Shown here: positions 7,978-17,230 of the stretch, one piece after another
How the letters are laid out: each line of letters opens with the position of its first letter
Numbering within the stretch: the stretch's first letter is position 1
Source: Bifidobacterium breve
Lineage (GTDB): Bacteria > Actinomycetota > Thermoleophilia > Gaiellales > F1-60-MAGs149
Length of the DNA stretch: 32,371 bases
Assembly: GCA_945861955.1 (NCBI GenBank)
Contig: CAMAWJ010000005.1
Location: 1 to 32,371, forward strand
Reading direction: 5' to 3'
Translations under genes and position numbers: made by a program
The notes under the pieces: generated by a model
Databases searched by the model: none
Seen by the model: only the letters and a program-made list of their open reading frames with translations
Told to the model about the DNA's origin: nothing

Positions 7978-9221
7978 GCACCACTCGTCGTCGCGCCAAA
8001 CCGACCCGTGCAGGCGGAGCGACGCTCACGCTCAACGCTAAGGCCTACGCTGATCCAGAGACTTTTGAGCGCGAGCGGCGCGAAATCTTCGCCCGCGCCT
8101 GGATCATTGCGGGACATGTCGCTGAGGTCCGCGAGCCGGGCGATTTTACGACGACCAACATCGCCGGTGAGCCCGTCGTGGTGGTGCGCGACGCCGACGG
8201 GACGCTCCGTGCCTTTTCGAATGTCTGTCGTCATCGCGCAGCCCAGCTGGCAACGGGAACGGGATCGTGTGGCAAAGTCTTGCGCTGCCCGTATCACGGC
8301 TGGACGTATCGTCTCGATGGCACGCTCGCAGCGATGCCCGAGGGGCGTGGATTCGGTGAGGACTTCGACCGCGACGCTGTGCGCCTCCCTGAGTTTAAGG
8401 TCGATACGCTCGCTGGACTCATCTTCGTTTCGATGGATCCCGAAATCGTCCCAGTACGCGAATGGTTCGGTGACATCGTCGAACGGCTCGAGTCGCTCAA
8501 CATCGACCAGCTCGTCCCCGTCACGCAGCGTGATTGGAAGCCGCGCGAGATTCTGCGGGGTATCCCTGATGTGCTCCGCTCGCGCAGCACTGACGACGCA
8601 AAGGCGTTGATTCCCGCCGCCGAACACGGGCGTTGGTATGCCGAGTACGACCACAATTGGAAGACGCTGTCAGACAACTACCTCGAGGGCTATCACGTGC
8701 CGATTGGCCACCCAGGACTCTTGCGGATGCTGGATTATCCGAAGTACAAGCCGACCCTGTATGAGCGCGCCGTCTGGATCGATGGCCCGTTGCGAGACAA
8801 CCCCTCGCGCGTCACGATGGAGCGGCTCTACCAGCGTCTGCACCGGCCGATGCCGGAGTTCCCTTCCGAGTTGCGCAATCAGTGGACGTACGTTCACCTC
8901 TGGCCTGGGCAGTTCATTGACATCTACCCGGAGAGCATCGACGTCTGGCAGATGCAGCCGCTGGGACCGCTGCGAACGCGCACCTGCATGATCGTCTTTC
9001 GCTCGCCGAACGAGACCTTCCAGGACCGCTTCGTGCGCACAATCAACCAGCGCTTCAACAGCGAGGTGATGGACGAAGACGTCACACTCTGCGACGGTGT
9101 TCAGCAAGGCCTCGGCTCCCTCACGTACACGCGCGGTGTGCTCAACGACAACGAAGCCGCGGTTGGCCATTTCCACGATCTGTTGCGCAACGCGGTGCCA
9201 GGGATCGATGACGCACCGTAG
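7974..9221 (+). CDS. Rieske [2Fe-2S] ring-hydroxylating oxygenase, alpha subunit
   Basis: Rieske motif CRHRAAQ…CPYHGWTY; mononuclear iron site DNYLEGYHVPIGHPG. ATG at 7974 overlaps the tetR stop (ATGA). Confidence 0.94.
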   Translation: MSTTRRRAKPTRAGGATLTLNAKAYADPETFERERREIFARAWIIAGHVAEVREPGDFTTTNIAGEPVVVVRDADGTLRAFSNVCRHRAAQLATGTGSCGKVLRCPYHGWTYRLDGTLAAMPEGRGFGEDFDRDAVRLPEFKVDTLAGLIFVSMDPEIVPVREWFGDIVERLESLNIDQLVPVTQRDWKPREILRGIPDVLRSRSTDDAKALIPAAEHGRWYAEYDHNWKTLSDNYLEGYHVPIGHPGLLRMLDYPKYKPTLYERAVWIDGPLRDNPSRVTMERLYQRLHRPMPEFPSELRNQWTYVHLWPGQFIDIYPESIDVWQMQPLGPLRTRTCMIVFRSPNETFQDRFVRTINQRFNSEVMDEDVTLCDGVQQGLGSLTYTRGVLNDNEAAVGHFHDLLRNAVPGIDDAP

Positions 9222-9567
9222 CTTTGGGCGTCACGACTGGCTCGGCCTGACACCCGAGGTTGAGCGATTCGGGCCGCTCCTCGTCGACCGGATCACCGCA
9301 GCACTGGGCGAGTCGCACGATGCGCTTGGTGAGGCACGCGTCGAGGCGCTAATTCGTAATGGCGATGCAGCAGCGTGGCTCACCTACCTCGGCGCCCTGA
9401 CCGCGCTCGTCGATCGCGGCTCGCAGTCGGGTGTTGCGATAGCAGAGATCGAGATCCTGGCCGAGATTCTGCGGGATCAGTATCGACTCGCACCTGGTGT
9501 GCTCGTACTCTCGGAGACCGACGTGGCACGCTCTGATCACCTCGAGGCACTTTTGGAGACACGATGA
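9208..9567 (+). CDS. Hypothetical protein, 119 aa, translationally coupled to the Rieske oxygenase and the acyl-CoA ligase
   Basis: ATG at 9208 overlaps the Rieske CDS; stop overlaps the ATG at 9564. No family recognised. Confidence 0.7.
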   Translation: MTHRSFGRHDWLGLTPEVERFGPLLVDRITAALGESHDALGEARVEALIRNGDAAAWLTYLGALTALVDRGSQSGVAIAEIEILAEILRDQYRLAPGVLVLSETDVARSDHLEALLETR

Positions 9568-11597
9568 CCGACGCCCTGCGGACCGATTTTGCTTCGTTGC
9601 TCGATATTCGGCGTGCTGTGGTCGTTGGTGCATCGGAGCGTGGTCCTGGCCACACGTTGCTACAGAATCTCAGTACCTACGGAGGCGAAGTGATCGGCGT
9701 GCATCCGACCCGTGAGCAGGCTGCCGGTCATCGCTGCGTGCCGAACATCAAAGACGTGCTCTTCAAGCCGGATGTGGTCGCGATCGCGCTTGGGGCACGC
9801 ACGATCGTGCCGGCACTGGACGAGGCGATCGCTGCGGGGCATCGTGTGTTCGCAATCCCTGGGCTCGGCGCCGAAGCCGTGGGTGAGGAGGGCGACAGCG
9901 CCCGCGCAGCGGTGCGGGAGCGCCTGAATGCTGCGGATGCAGTCTGCGTCGGGATTAACTGCATGGGCATTGCAGTCCCCGAACGCCCGTCGCCGTACAT
10001 GGGTACCGTTGGCCCGGGTTTTCGGGATGGTGGCGTTGCGGCGATTGTCGGCTCTGGCTCGATTGCCGAGGCCCTGCTCGCCCTCGGGCCGCGCGTCGGC
10101 TTCCGCAACGTCGTCTCGATTGGCGCGGAGACGAGTCGTGACGCGGCCGACTGGCTCGCCTTTCATGTCGAGGACGAGCGCACGCGAGCAATCGGGCTGT
10201 TCCTTGAAGCCGTGCGACGTCCAGTGGCGTTCCGCGCTGCGCTGGAGCGCGCAGCTGACGCCGGCAAGCCCGTCGTGGTCCTCAAGGTTGGCCGTTCCGA
10301 GGTCGCTGCCCGCAACGCCATGGCACACACCGGCGCCATTGTCGGCTCAGACCAGTCGTTCGATGCGCTGTGTCGTTCCTACGGTGCGATTCGCGTTGAT
10401 GACTACTGCGACTGGATCGAGCAGCTCGAGGTGCTCGGCACGCCGCGACGTCCGCGCGGTCTGCGTACGGTCCTCCTGACCAATTCGGGTGGTGAGGCCG
10501 AACTCGTGGCCGATGTCTCGGATGCTGCTGGTATGCCACTGATGACACTCCCTGCGGATCTGGCGGCCGAGATCGACGCGGCCTGGCCCTTCCATGGAGT
10601 GCACAATCCGATTGACTATTGGGCGTTCGGCGAGCCCGAGGAGATCGTGCCGGACCTCGTGCGCCGTTGCGCGCAGCATCCGGAGGTCGACAACGTTGTC
10701 ATCAACATCGACCAGTCGTGGCGGTTTACGAACGGTGAGCGCGAGAACGCGGAGGACGCGTGTACGACGATGGCCGATGTTGCCCTCGCCACCGGTACGT
10801 TTTGTGCCGTGCTGTCCACGGCAGTCTCTGATCCGTCCGATGACGCGGTGCTGAATGCGGTACGCGGTGGCGTCCCGGTGCTGATCGGTGCTGGTATGGG
10901 CATGCGTGCGATCGCGCGAGCGGCCCAGTGGCGTCCAACCAAGCCGGAGGCGCCCGCGCCGTGGGACAAGCCTGTGTGCCCCGAACTCGAGCGAGAGGCA
11001 GGGCATCTTGCCGAAGCCGATGCCAAGATCGTCCTGGGTCGCTACGGCGTCCGTGCGCCGCGCGAGCTTCGCGCCGCGAACCCGGCAGAGGCTCGCGCAG
11101 CGGCAGAGGAGATCAACGCCACAGTCGTCGTCAAGGTGGACGGCCCGGCGCACAAAGAGAAGTACGGCGGCGTGATCCTTGGCTGTACCGATCCGGATCG
11201 TGCTGCTGCCGCGGCCGAGCAGATCGCAGCGCCGGTTTTGGTCTGCGAAGAGATTCGTGGCGGTACTGAGGTGCTGTGTGGCCTCGTGCGCGACCCGCTC
11301 TACGGTCCCGTGGTCGTCGTTGGCGTGGGTGGCTCGTGGGCCGAGGCCTTCGGTGACACCGCGCGTGCCGCACTCGGCCCGATCTCGCAGGCCGATGCCG
11401 AGCGCCTCGTACGCTCTGTCAAGCCCCTCGAACAGCGGCTGGTGGAGTCCGAGGTGACGATCGTGGCGGAGACATTGGTTGCGCTGGGTTGCGTGGCGCA
11501 CGACTTTCCGCGCGTATCCGAGATTGATGTCAACCCGCTCGTGATTCGCGACGGCACCGGTGTGGCCCTCGACGGGCTGATCGTCCTGAGCGACTAA
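9564..11597 (+). CDS. Acetate/acyl-CoA ligase (ADP-forming), fused alpha-beta
   Basis: N-terminal CoA-binding domain (AVVVGASERGPGHTLLQNL), AMAHTGAIVGSD with the catalytic-His-type loop, C-terminal ATP-grasp (VVKVDGPAHKEKYGGVILG…VSEIDVNPLVI). Confidence 0.92.
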   Translation: MTDALRTDFASLLDIRRAVVVGASERGPGHTLLQNLSTYGGEVIGVHPTREQAAGHRCVPNIKDVLFKPDVVAIALGARTIVPALDEAIAAGHRVFAIPGLGAEAVGEEGDSARAAVRERLNAADAVCVGINCMGIAVPERPSPYMGTVGPGFRDGGVAAIVGSGSIAEALLALGPRVGFRNVVSIGAETSRDAADWLAFHVEDERTRAIGLFLEAVRRPVAFRAALERAADAGKPVVVLKVGRSEVAARNAMAHTGAIVGSDQSFDALCRSYGAIRVDDYCDWIEQLEVLGTPRRPRGLRTVLLTNSGGEAELVADVSDAAGMPLMTLPADLAAEIDAAWPFHGVHNPIDYWAFGEPEEIVPDLVRRCAQHPEVDNVVINIDQSWRFTNGERENAEDACTTMADVALATGTFCAVLSTAVSDPSDDAVLNAVRGGVPVLIGAGMGMRAIARAAQWRPTKPEAPAPWDKPVCPELEREAGHLAEADAKIVLGRYGVRAPRELRAANPAEARAAAEEINATVVVKVDGPAHKEKYGGVILGCTDPDRAAAAAEQIAAPVLVCEEIRGGTEVLCGLVRDPLYGPVVVVGVGGSWAEAFGDTARAALGPISQADAERLVRSVKPLEQRLVESEVTIVAETLVALGCVAHDFPRVSEIDVNPLVIRDGTGVALDGLIVLSD

Positions 11598-11615
11598 CGG
11601 ACCAATGGATTAGCC

Positions 11616-12809
11616 ATGGATTTCTCCCTGACCCCTGAGCAGCACGACCTTCGGCTGCGCGCACGTGCATTTGCAGATGCGCTTTTGCCGTATGAGGTTG
11701 CGGCAGAGGAGAGCGGCGGCAAGGTTGCGCCCGAGGTCAAGGCCGAGGTTCGCCGTCTCGCGCAGGAGGCCCGTCTGATTGGCGGCAACCATGCCGTCGA
11801 ACATGGCGGCCAGGGCTGGAAGATGATGGAGCACGTGATCGTGCACGAAGAGCTCGGGCGCATCACCAATGGGCTCTGGTGGCTGATGGGTGGGGGCTAC
11901 AACGTGCTGGCGCTTGGCACCCCCGAGCAGATTGAGTCGTATCTCTTGCCAACGCTGACGGGCGAGCGCGCCGATGCCTATGCCGTCACCGAGCGCAATG
12001 CGGGCTCGGATGCATCGGGCATTGAGGCGACAGCCGAGCGCGTGCCAGGTGGCTTTCACATCACGGGCGAGAAGTGGTTCGTCACGAGCGGTGATCATGC
12101 CGACTACCTGATCGTGATGGCGAACGTCATCGACGGCTCGAAGCGTCTACCCACACTGTTTCTCGTCGATCTTCCACTCGCCGGCGTCGAGATCATCGAC
12201 GACCCCACCTTTACGCACGTCTTCCCCGATGGACACCCGACGTACCAGTTTGACTGTGTGGTGCCAGAGTCCGCCGTGCTCGGAGGCCCTGATCAGATTG
12301 GGCAAGGCGACGCGGGGCAGCACGCCTGGTTCGTTGAGGAGCGCATCCACATTGCTGCACGTTGCGTGGGAGCGATGCAGCGTCTGCTCGATGAGGCCGT
12401 GGGCTGGGCCACCACACGCGAGCAGTTTGGACAGCCGATCATGGACTTTCAGGGGGTCAGTTTTCCGCTGGCCGATTCGGCAGCAGATTGCGTTGCGGCT
12501 CGCCTCTTGACCTACCAATGTGCGCAGATGTTTGATGACGGCGCAGCGCCGAAATTGGTTCATGCGAGGGCGGCGATGGCGAAGTTGTTCGCTTCCGAGC
12601 GCGCGTACGTCTGCGCTGATCGGGCGGTGCAGGTCTGGGGTGGGCGTGGCTACATGCGACGTAACGCCGCCGAGCGATTTTTACGAGAACTGCGTGTCGA
12701 CCGCATCTGGGAAGGAACCACAGAGATCCAGCGCCTGATTGTCGCCAATGCGCTCGTCAAGCGCGGCGTGGGTGCCACACTGGCTGTCGATACACGGGAA
12801 ACGGTGTGA
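11616..12809 (+). CDS. Acyl-CoA dehydrogenase
   Basis: MDFSLTPEQHDLRLRARAFA, YAVTERNAGSDASGI, C-terminal IWEGTTEIQRLIVANAL with catalytic Glu. Confidence 0.95.
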   Translation: MDFSLTPEQHDLRLRARAFADALLPYEVAAEESGGKVAPEVKAEVRRLAQEARLIGGNHAVEHGGQGWKMMEHVIVHEELGRITNGLWWLMGGGYNVLALGTPEQIESYLLPTLTGERADAYAVTERNAGSDASGIEATAERVPGGFHITGEKWFVTSGDHADYLIVMANVIDGSKRLPTLFLVDLPLAGVEIIDDPTFTHVFPDGHPTYQFDCVVPESAVLGGPDQIGQGDAGQHAWFVEERIHIAARCVGAMQRLLDEAVGWATTREQFGQPIMDFQGVSFPLADSAADCVAARLLTYQCAQMFDDGAAPKLVHARAAMAKLFASERAYVCADRAVQVWGGRGYMRRNAAERFLRELRVDRIWEGTTEIQRLIVANALVKRGVGATLAVDTRETV

Positions 12810-14875
12810 CCGAACGACGAGATCTGACCAGGCTGTTCGAGCCGAAGAGCGTCCTGCTGGTCGGGGCCACGGCGGACACGTTGAAATGGGGAGGCTGGGT
12901 CTCGCGCTCGTTTGGCAAGACGAAGCATCTCCGCACGACGCACTTCGTCAGCCTGCGCGGTGGAGAGCTCTATGGGCTCCCGGTCCACACGAGCATCGCG
13001 GCTGTCCCCGGTCCGGTCGATTTGGCCGTGATCGTCGTCCCTGCGCCCGGTGTGCCGCAGGCGGTCACCGAATCGCTCGCACTCGGAGCCAAGGCGCTCG
13101 TGATCATCACCTCGGGGTTTGGTGAGGCCAGCGCTGAGGGTGAGCTCGTCCAGCAGGCGCTGGCCGAGGAGGTCCGTGTTGCGGGTGCCGTGATGCTCGG
13201 ACCCAACTGCCTTGGGCTGTTCGACGATCATGGTCAGCTGAACGTCTACGGAGGCACGTTTCCGTCTGGCGACCTTGGGTTTGCCACCCAAAGCGGCAAC
13301 CTAGCGCTCGAAGTCGCGTTGCTGCTCGAGCGCAGTGGGCTCGGGATGACGCGCTTTGCGAGTGTCGGCAACCAGGCGGATTTGACGCTCGCTGACGTGA
13401 TTCGCGACTTTGCGCATCACGATGCGACGAAGGTCATTGGCGCCTACATCGAGGCTCCGCGGGACGGCAGGGCCTTCGCCGACGCCGTGCGCGAGGCTGC
13501 TGCCGTCAAGCCCGTCGTGCTGTTCGCGGGTGGGCGCACCGCTGCGGGCGCTCACGCCGCGGCATCGCACACCGGTAACCTCGCCGCTGAGTCGCGGGTG
13601 TTGCGGGCAATCTGTCGCGACGCTGGGGCCGTGGTCGTCGATTCTCCGGGCCAGTTTGTCGATGCTGTGACGACGCTACGGACGGGCAAACCGCTTGGGC
13701 GTAGGCGCATTGGCATCGTCGCTGATGGTGGTGGCCATGGCGTCGTCGCGAGCGACACGGTGATCGAAGCCGGGCTCGAGATGGCCGTTTTCTCCGAGGC
13801 CACACGAGAGGCGATGCGGCCACTCTTGCGACACAACGAACCGGACAATCCCGTCGATCTTGCGGGCGTTGATGCTTCGCTGATGTGGAATTTTCATGGC
13901 CTCGTCGACGTGTTGTTGAAATCGCCCGAGGTCGATGCGGTTTTGATGAGTGGCTACTTCGGTGGTTACGGTGCGTATGAACCCAAGGCAGGCGAAATCG
14001 AGCTCGAGGTGGCGGAGGCGATTGCCCGCAGCAGCGACGAACATGGCAAGCCCGTGGTGATCCAGTCGATGGAGGAGGCCTCCGGCAACGCCACGATCCA
14101 ACGGCTGCGCGAAGTGGACGTCCCCGTCTTCTCTCGCATCGAGAACGCCGTTGCGGCGTTGACGTGGCTCGAGCGTCCCCCGATCGTGCATGTCTCGACC
14201 GCAAATCCTGTTCCCGCGGTCGAATTGAGTGCAGTTCCGGCCTACCCGGAGGCCCGGGAGGTGCTGGCAGGGCTCGGTATTCCATTTCCCGCCGGACTGC
14301 TTGCTCACACCGCCGATGAGGCTGCGGCGGCGCTCGCCGTCGTGGGCGCACCTGCGGCGATGAAGGCGGTCGCTGCCGAATTGCTGCACAAGACGGATGC
14401 CGGTGGCGTTGTGCTTGGTGTGGCTACACCAGAGATTGCTGCCGAGACCTTCACGGCGATGAAACACCGGGTTGAGCAGGCAGCAGGAGTCAGCCTCGAT
14501 GGCATCTGGGTCGAGCGCATGGCCGATCCGGGCGGCGTCGATCTGGTCGTCGGTGCGCGTCGTGATCCCGCCTTCGGTCCCGTCATTCTCGTGGGCGTAG
14601 GTGGCGTCTTTGTCGAGATCCTCGACGACGTTGTTTTGTCACCAGCCCCAACGGATCCCGCACATCTCGCCGCACTGATGAAAACCCTTCGGGCGTTTCC
14701 CATGCTGGCAGGCGCGCGCCGCCAGGAGCCGGTCGACTGCATGGCGGTAGCCAAGATTGCGGTGCGCTTAGGAGACCTGCTGGTACAGACGCCGTCGATT
14801 AGCGAGGTCGAGATCAATCCGCTGCGCGCAACAGCCGCGGGCGCAATCGCGCTCGATGCGCGAATCGTCTGCTGA
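12806..14875 (+). CDS. Acetate/acyl-CoA ligase (ADP-forming), second paralogue
   Basis: Same domain order as 9564-11597: VLLVGATADTLKWGGW, AAASHTGNLAAES, ATP-grasp_5 (MKAVAAELLHKTDAGGVVLG…ISEVEINPLRA). GTG at 12806 overlaps the ACAD stop. Confidence 0.92.
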   Translation: MTERRDLTRLFEPKSVLLVGATADTLKWGGWVSRSFGKTKHLRTTHFVSLRGGELYGLPVHTSIAAVPGPVDLAVIVVPAPGVPQAVTESLALGAKALVIITSGFGEASAEGELVQQALAEEVRVAGAVMLGPNCLGLFDDHGQLNVYGGTFPSGDLGFATQSGNLALEVALLLERSGLGMTRFASVGNQADLTLADVIRDFAHHDATKVIGAYIEAPRDGRAFADAVREAAAVKPVVLFAGGRTAAGAHAAASHTGNLAAESRVLRAICRDAGAVVVDSPGQFVDAVTTLRTGKPLGRRRIGIVADGGGHGVVASDTVIEAGLEMAVFSEATREAMRPLLRHNEPDNPVDLAGVDASLMWNFHGLVDVLLKSPEVDAVLMSGYFGGYGAYEPKAGEIELEVAEAIARSSDEHGKPVVIQSMEEASGNATIQRLREVDVPVFSRIENAVAALTWLERPPIVHVSTANPVPAVELSAVPAYPEAREVLAGLGIPFPAGLLAHTADEAAAALAVVGAPAAMKAVAAELLHKTDAGGVVLGVATPEIAAETFTAMKHRVEQAAGVSLDGIWVERMADPGGVDLVVGARRDPAFGPVILVGVGGVFVEILDDVVLSPAPTDPAHLAALMKTLRAFPMLAGARRQEPVDCMAVAKIAVRLGDLLVQTPSISEVEINPLRATAAGAIALDARIVC

Positions 14876-14924
14876 CCCTCAACCGATTCGGGGGCGCATG
14901 CGATAGCAAGGATGGGGGAACGCC

Positions 14925-14954
14925 AGGGCTCGTCCACCTCGGTGGGCGAGCCCT
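14925..14954 (+). terminator. Probable transcription terminator after the Rieske/ligase operon
   Basis: AGGGCTCGTCCACC / GGTGGGCGAGCCCT: 14-bp stem with one G·U pair, followed by the T-rich CGCGTGTTGTTTTG. Confidence 0.7.
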
Positions 14955-15047
14955 CGCGTGTTGTTTTGAACTGTTAGCTTGATTTGTCTCGGATGTATCT
15001 CGTGAATTGGTCTAGACACCGGTGGGGGCGTGCCCGATGATGTCGGT

Positions 15048-15785
15048 ATGAGTGTTGCGGTCCAACTCTTTCCCACCTGCATTAGCGATGTCGTTGCACA
15101 GCAGACGGTGACCGACACCGAGCGGGTGCTCGACGCGCTGGGCATCGATCATCAGCGTCCGTCGGGCACAACTTGTTGTGGTCAGCCGGCCTTTAATTCA
15201 GGGCACGACGGCCCCGCTCGTGCCGTCGCCAAGGCAACGTTAAAGGCGTTGGACGATGGTTCGGATCTGCCGATTCTGGTTCCGTCAGGCTCGTGCACGA
15301 GCATGGTCCGGCTGCACTGGCGGGAGCTCTTCCACGGCACCCCCGAGGCCGAGGCGGCGACCCGGATCGCGCGGCGCGTACGAGAGCTGTCGAGCTATCT
15401 CGTCGAGCATACGGATGCCTTGCGCGAGCTAAATCCGGCGCTCGCAGTCCGGGTCGGGTACCACGACTCCTGCCACATGCTGCGCGAGCTGCGGATCAAG
15501 GATGCCCCACGCGAGGTCCTGCAGACTGTCGCCGGCCTAGAACTCGTCGAACTCGATTCCAGCGAGCGCTGCTGCGGCTTTGGTGGCACGTTTAGCGGAC
15601 GCTACCCCGACGTCTCGGTAGCGATGGCGGACACCAAAATCGACGACATGGTGACGGCGAAGATCGACGTGCTCGTGTCATCGGACCCGGGCTGCCTGAT
15701 GCAACTGGCAGGACGGATGTCGCGTCAAGGCACGCCCGTGCGTGCCGTCCATCTCGCCACCCTGATGGCTGAGGCGCTTGCATGA
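15048..15785 (+). CDS. lutA: (Fe-S)-binding CCG-domain protein, LutA/GlcF-like lactate utilisation subunit
   Basis: VQLFPTCISDVV, CCGQPAFNSG, YHDSCHMLRELRI, SERCCGFGGTFS; followed by lutB and lutC homologues. ATG at 15048 (alternative GTG at 15030). Confidence 0.9.
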   Translation: MSVAVQLFPTCISDVVAQQTVTDTERVLDALGIDHQRPSGTTCCGQPAFNSGHDGPARAVAKATLKALDDGSDLPILVPSGSCTSMVRLHWRELFHGTPEAEAATRIARRVRELSSYLVEHTDALRELNPALAVRVGYHDSCHMLRELRIKDAPREVLQTVAGLELVELDSSERCCGFGGTFSGRYPDVSVAMADTKIDDMVTAKIDVLVSSDPGCLMQLAGRMSRQGTPVRAVHLATLMAEALA

Positions 15786-17230
15786 GCGCGACGCGTGAAG
15801 ACGTCGGGGGCACGCCGCTGCCGCCCGGCTGGGCAAAGCCAGCGCATCAGCCAGACGCCTTCGAACTGACGACGACAACGTTTGAGGAGCGAGCCGCGAA
15901 GACAATGGCTCGCCCGTTCGCTCGTGGCGCGATCGCGAATGCGACCGACCACGCCGCTGCCCTCACCACTGCGCGCTTTGTCGGCACAGACCATCAGGCG
16001 CTGCGCGAGGAGGCCCGCAGGATTCGAGCCCACGCAATTGCCAACTTGCCGGACTACCTCGATCAATGGATCGATCAGGCCGAGCGCAAGGGCACCATCG
16101 TGCACTACGCGTCCGACGAGTCCGAGGCGCGCCGAATTGTCGCCCAGATCTGCACAGACCAGCAAATCACGCGCGTCGTCAAGTCGAAGTCGATGGCGTC
16201 GGAAGAGGTTTCGCTCAATTCAGCACTCGAAGCCGTTGGTGTTGACATTTACGAGACCGACCTTGGTGAGTTCGTCGTGCAGGCGATGGGCGATCGCCCG
16301 GGTCATGTGATCGCACCGATTCTGCATCGCACCAAAGACGAAGTCCACGAACTGTTTTCTGCGATGGCCGGGCACGAGTTGCCGAACGAGGCAGAGGCGC
16401 TGACGGCCTTCGCGCGGGAAGGCCTACGACACGCGTTCCTGACTGCAGACGCGGGGATTAGCGGCGGCAACTTTCTGATCGCCGAGACCGGGGACGTGCT
16501 GATCGTCACCAACGAAGGTAACGGCCGCCTGACAACGTCGCTACCACCGATCCACATCGCGCTAGTAGGAATCGAGAAGGTGTTGCCGCGGCGGCGAGAT
16601 CTTGCCGTGTTGCTGCCGCTCTTGACCGGCCACGGCACGGGCCAGCAGATCACGACGTACGTTTCGGTCTCTGCCGGCCCTCGGCGGCAAGGTGAGCCCG
16701 ATGGTCCAGAGCAGATGCATGTCGTGCTGCTCGACGCCGGGCGCAGCGCGCTCCTCGGTGGCGAATTCGAAGAGGCGCTGCACTGCATCCGCTGTGGTGC
16801 CTGTCAGAACGTCTGTCCCGTCTATCGCCAAGTTGGTGGGCACGCCTACGGCTGGGTCTACGGCGGTCCAATTGGTGCCGTCTTGACGCCCCTGTTCCGC
16901 GGGCAGGAAGAGGCGGGCGAGCTCGCGCAAGCCACCACGCTTTGCGGCGCCTGCGACGACGTCTGTCCGGTCAAGATCCCGCTCCACGATCTTCTGCTCG
17001 GTCTGCGGCGACGCTCGGATGCCGATGGGCATGTGCCGCGGCATGAGCAGCTCGCGTTCGCACTGTGGGCTCAGGTTTGGAGTCGGCCGCTGCTCTACCG
17101 CGCCACGACGGCTGTGGCCCGTGGCTCCCTGCGGACGCTAGCCCGTGATGGTGTTGTGTCGGCCAAGAATCCGCTGCTGCGACGTTGGACCGCAGGGCGC
17201 GACCTGATCGTTGACAGGCGCCCGCGATGA
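15782..17230 (+). CDS. lutB: LutB-like iron-sulfur LUD-domain protein
   Basis: KSKSMASEEVSLN, ISGGNFLIAETGDVLIVTNEGNGRL, two ferredoxin motifs CIRCGACQNVCPVYR and CGACDDVCPVKIPL. Confidence 0.94.
   Translation: MSATREDVGGTPLPPGWAKPAHQPDAFELTTTTFEERAAKTMARPFARGAIANATDHAAALTTARFVGTDHQALREEARRIRAHAIANLPDYLDQWIDQAERKGTIVHYASDESEARRIVAQICTDQQITRVVKSKSMASEEVSLNSALEAVGVDIYETDLGEFVVQAMGDRPGHVIAPILHRTKDEVHELFSAMAGHELPNEAEALTAFAREGLRHAFLTADAGISGGNFLIAETGDVLIVTNEGNGRLTTSLPPIHIALVGIEKVLPRRRDLAVLLPLLTGHGTGQQITTYVSVSAGPRRQGEPDGPEQMHVVLLDAGRSALLGGEFEEALHCIRCGACQNVCPVYRQVGGHAYGWVYGGPIGAVLTPLFRGQEEAGELAQATTLCGACDDVCPVKIPLHDLLLGLRRRSDADGHVPRHEQLAFALWAQVWSRPLLYRATTAVARGSLRTLARDGVVSAKNPLLRRWTAGRDLIVDRRPR

Noticed and set aside
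10347-11501. 384-aa minus-strand ORF antisense to ACD-1
   Set aside because: No family resemblance; mirrors the coding strand of a clear acyl-CoA ligase.
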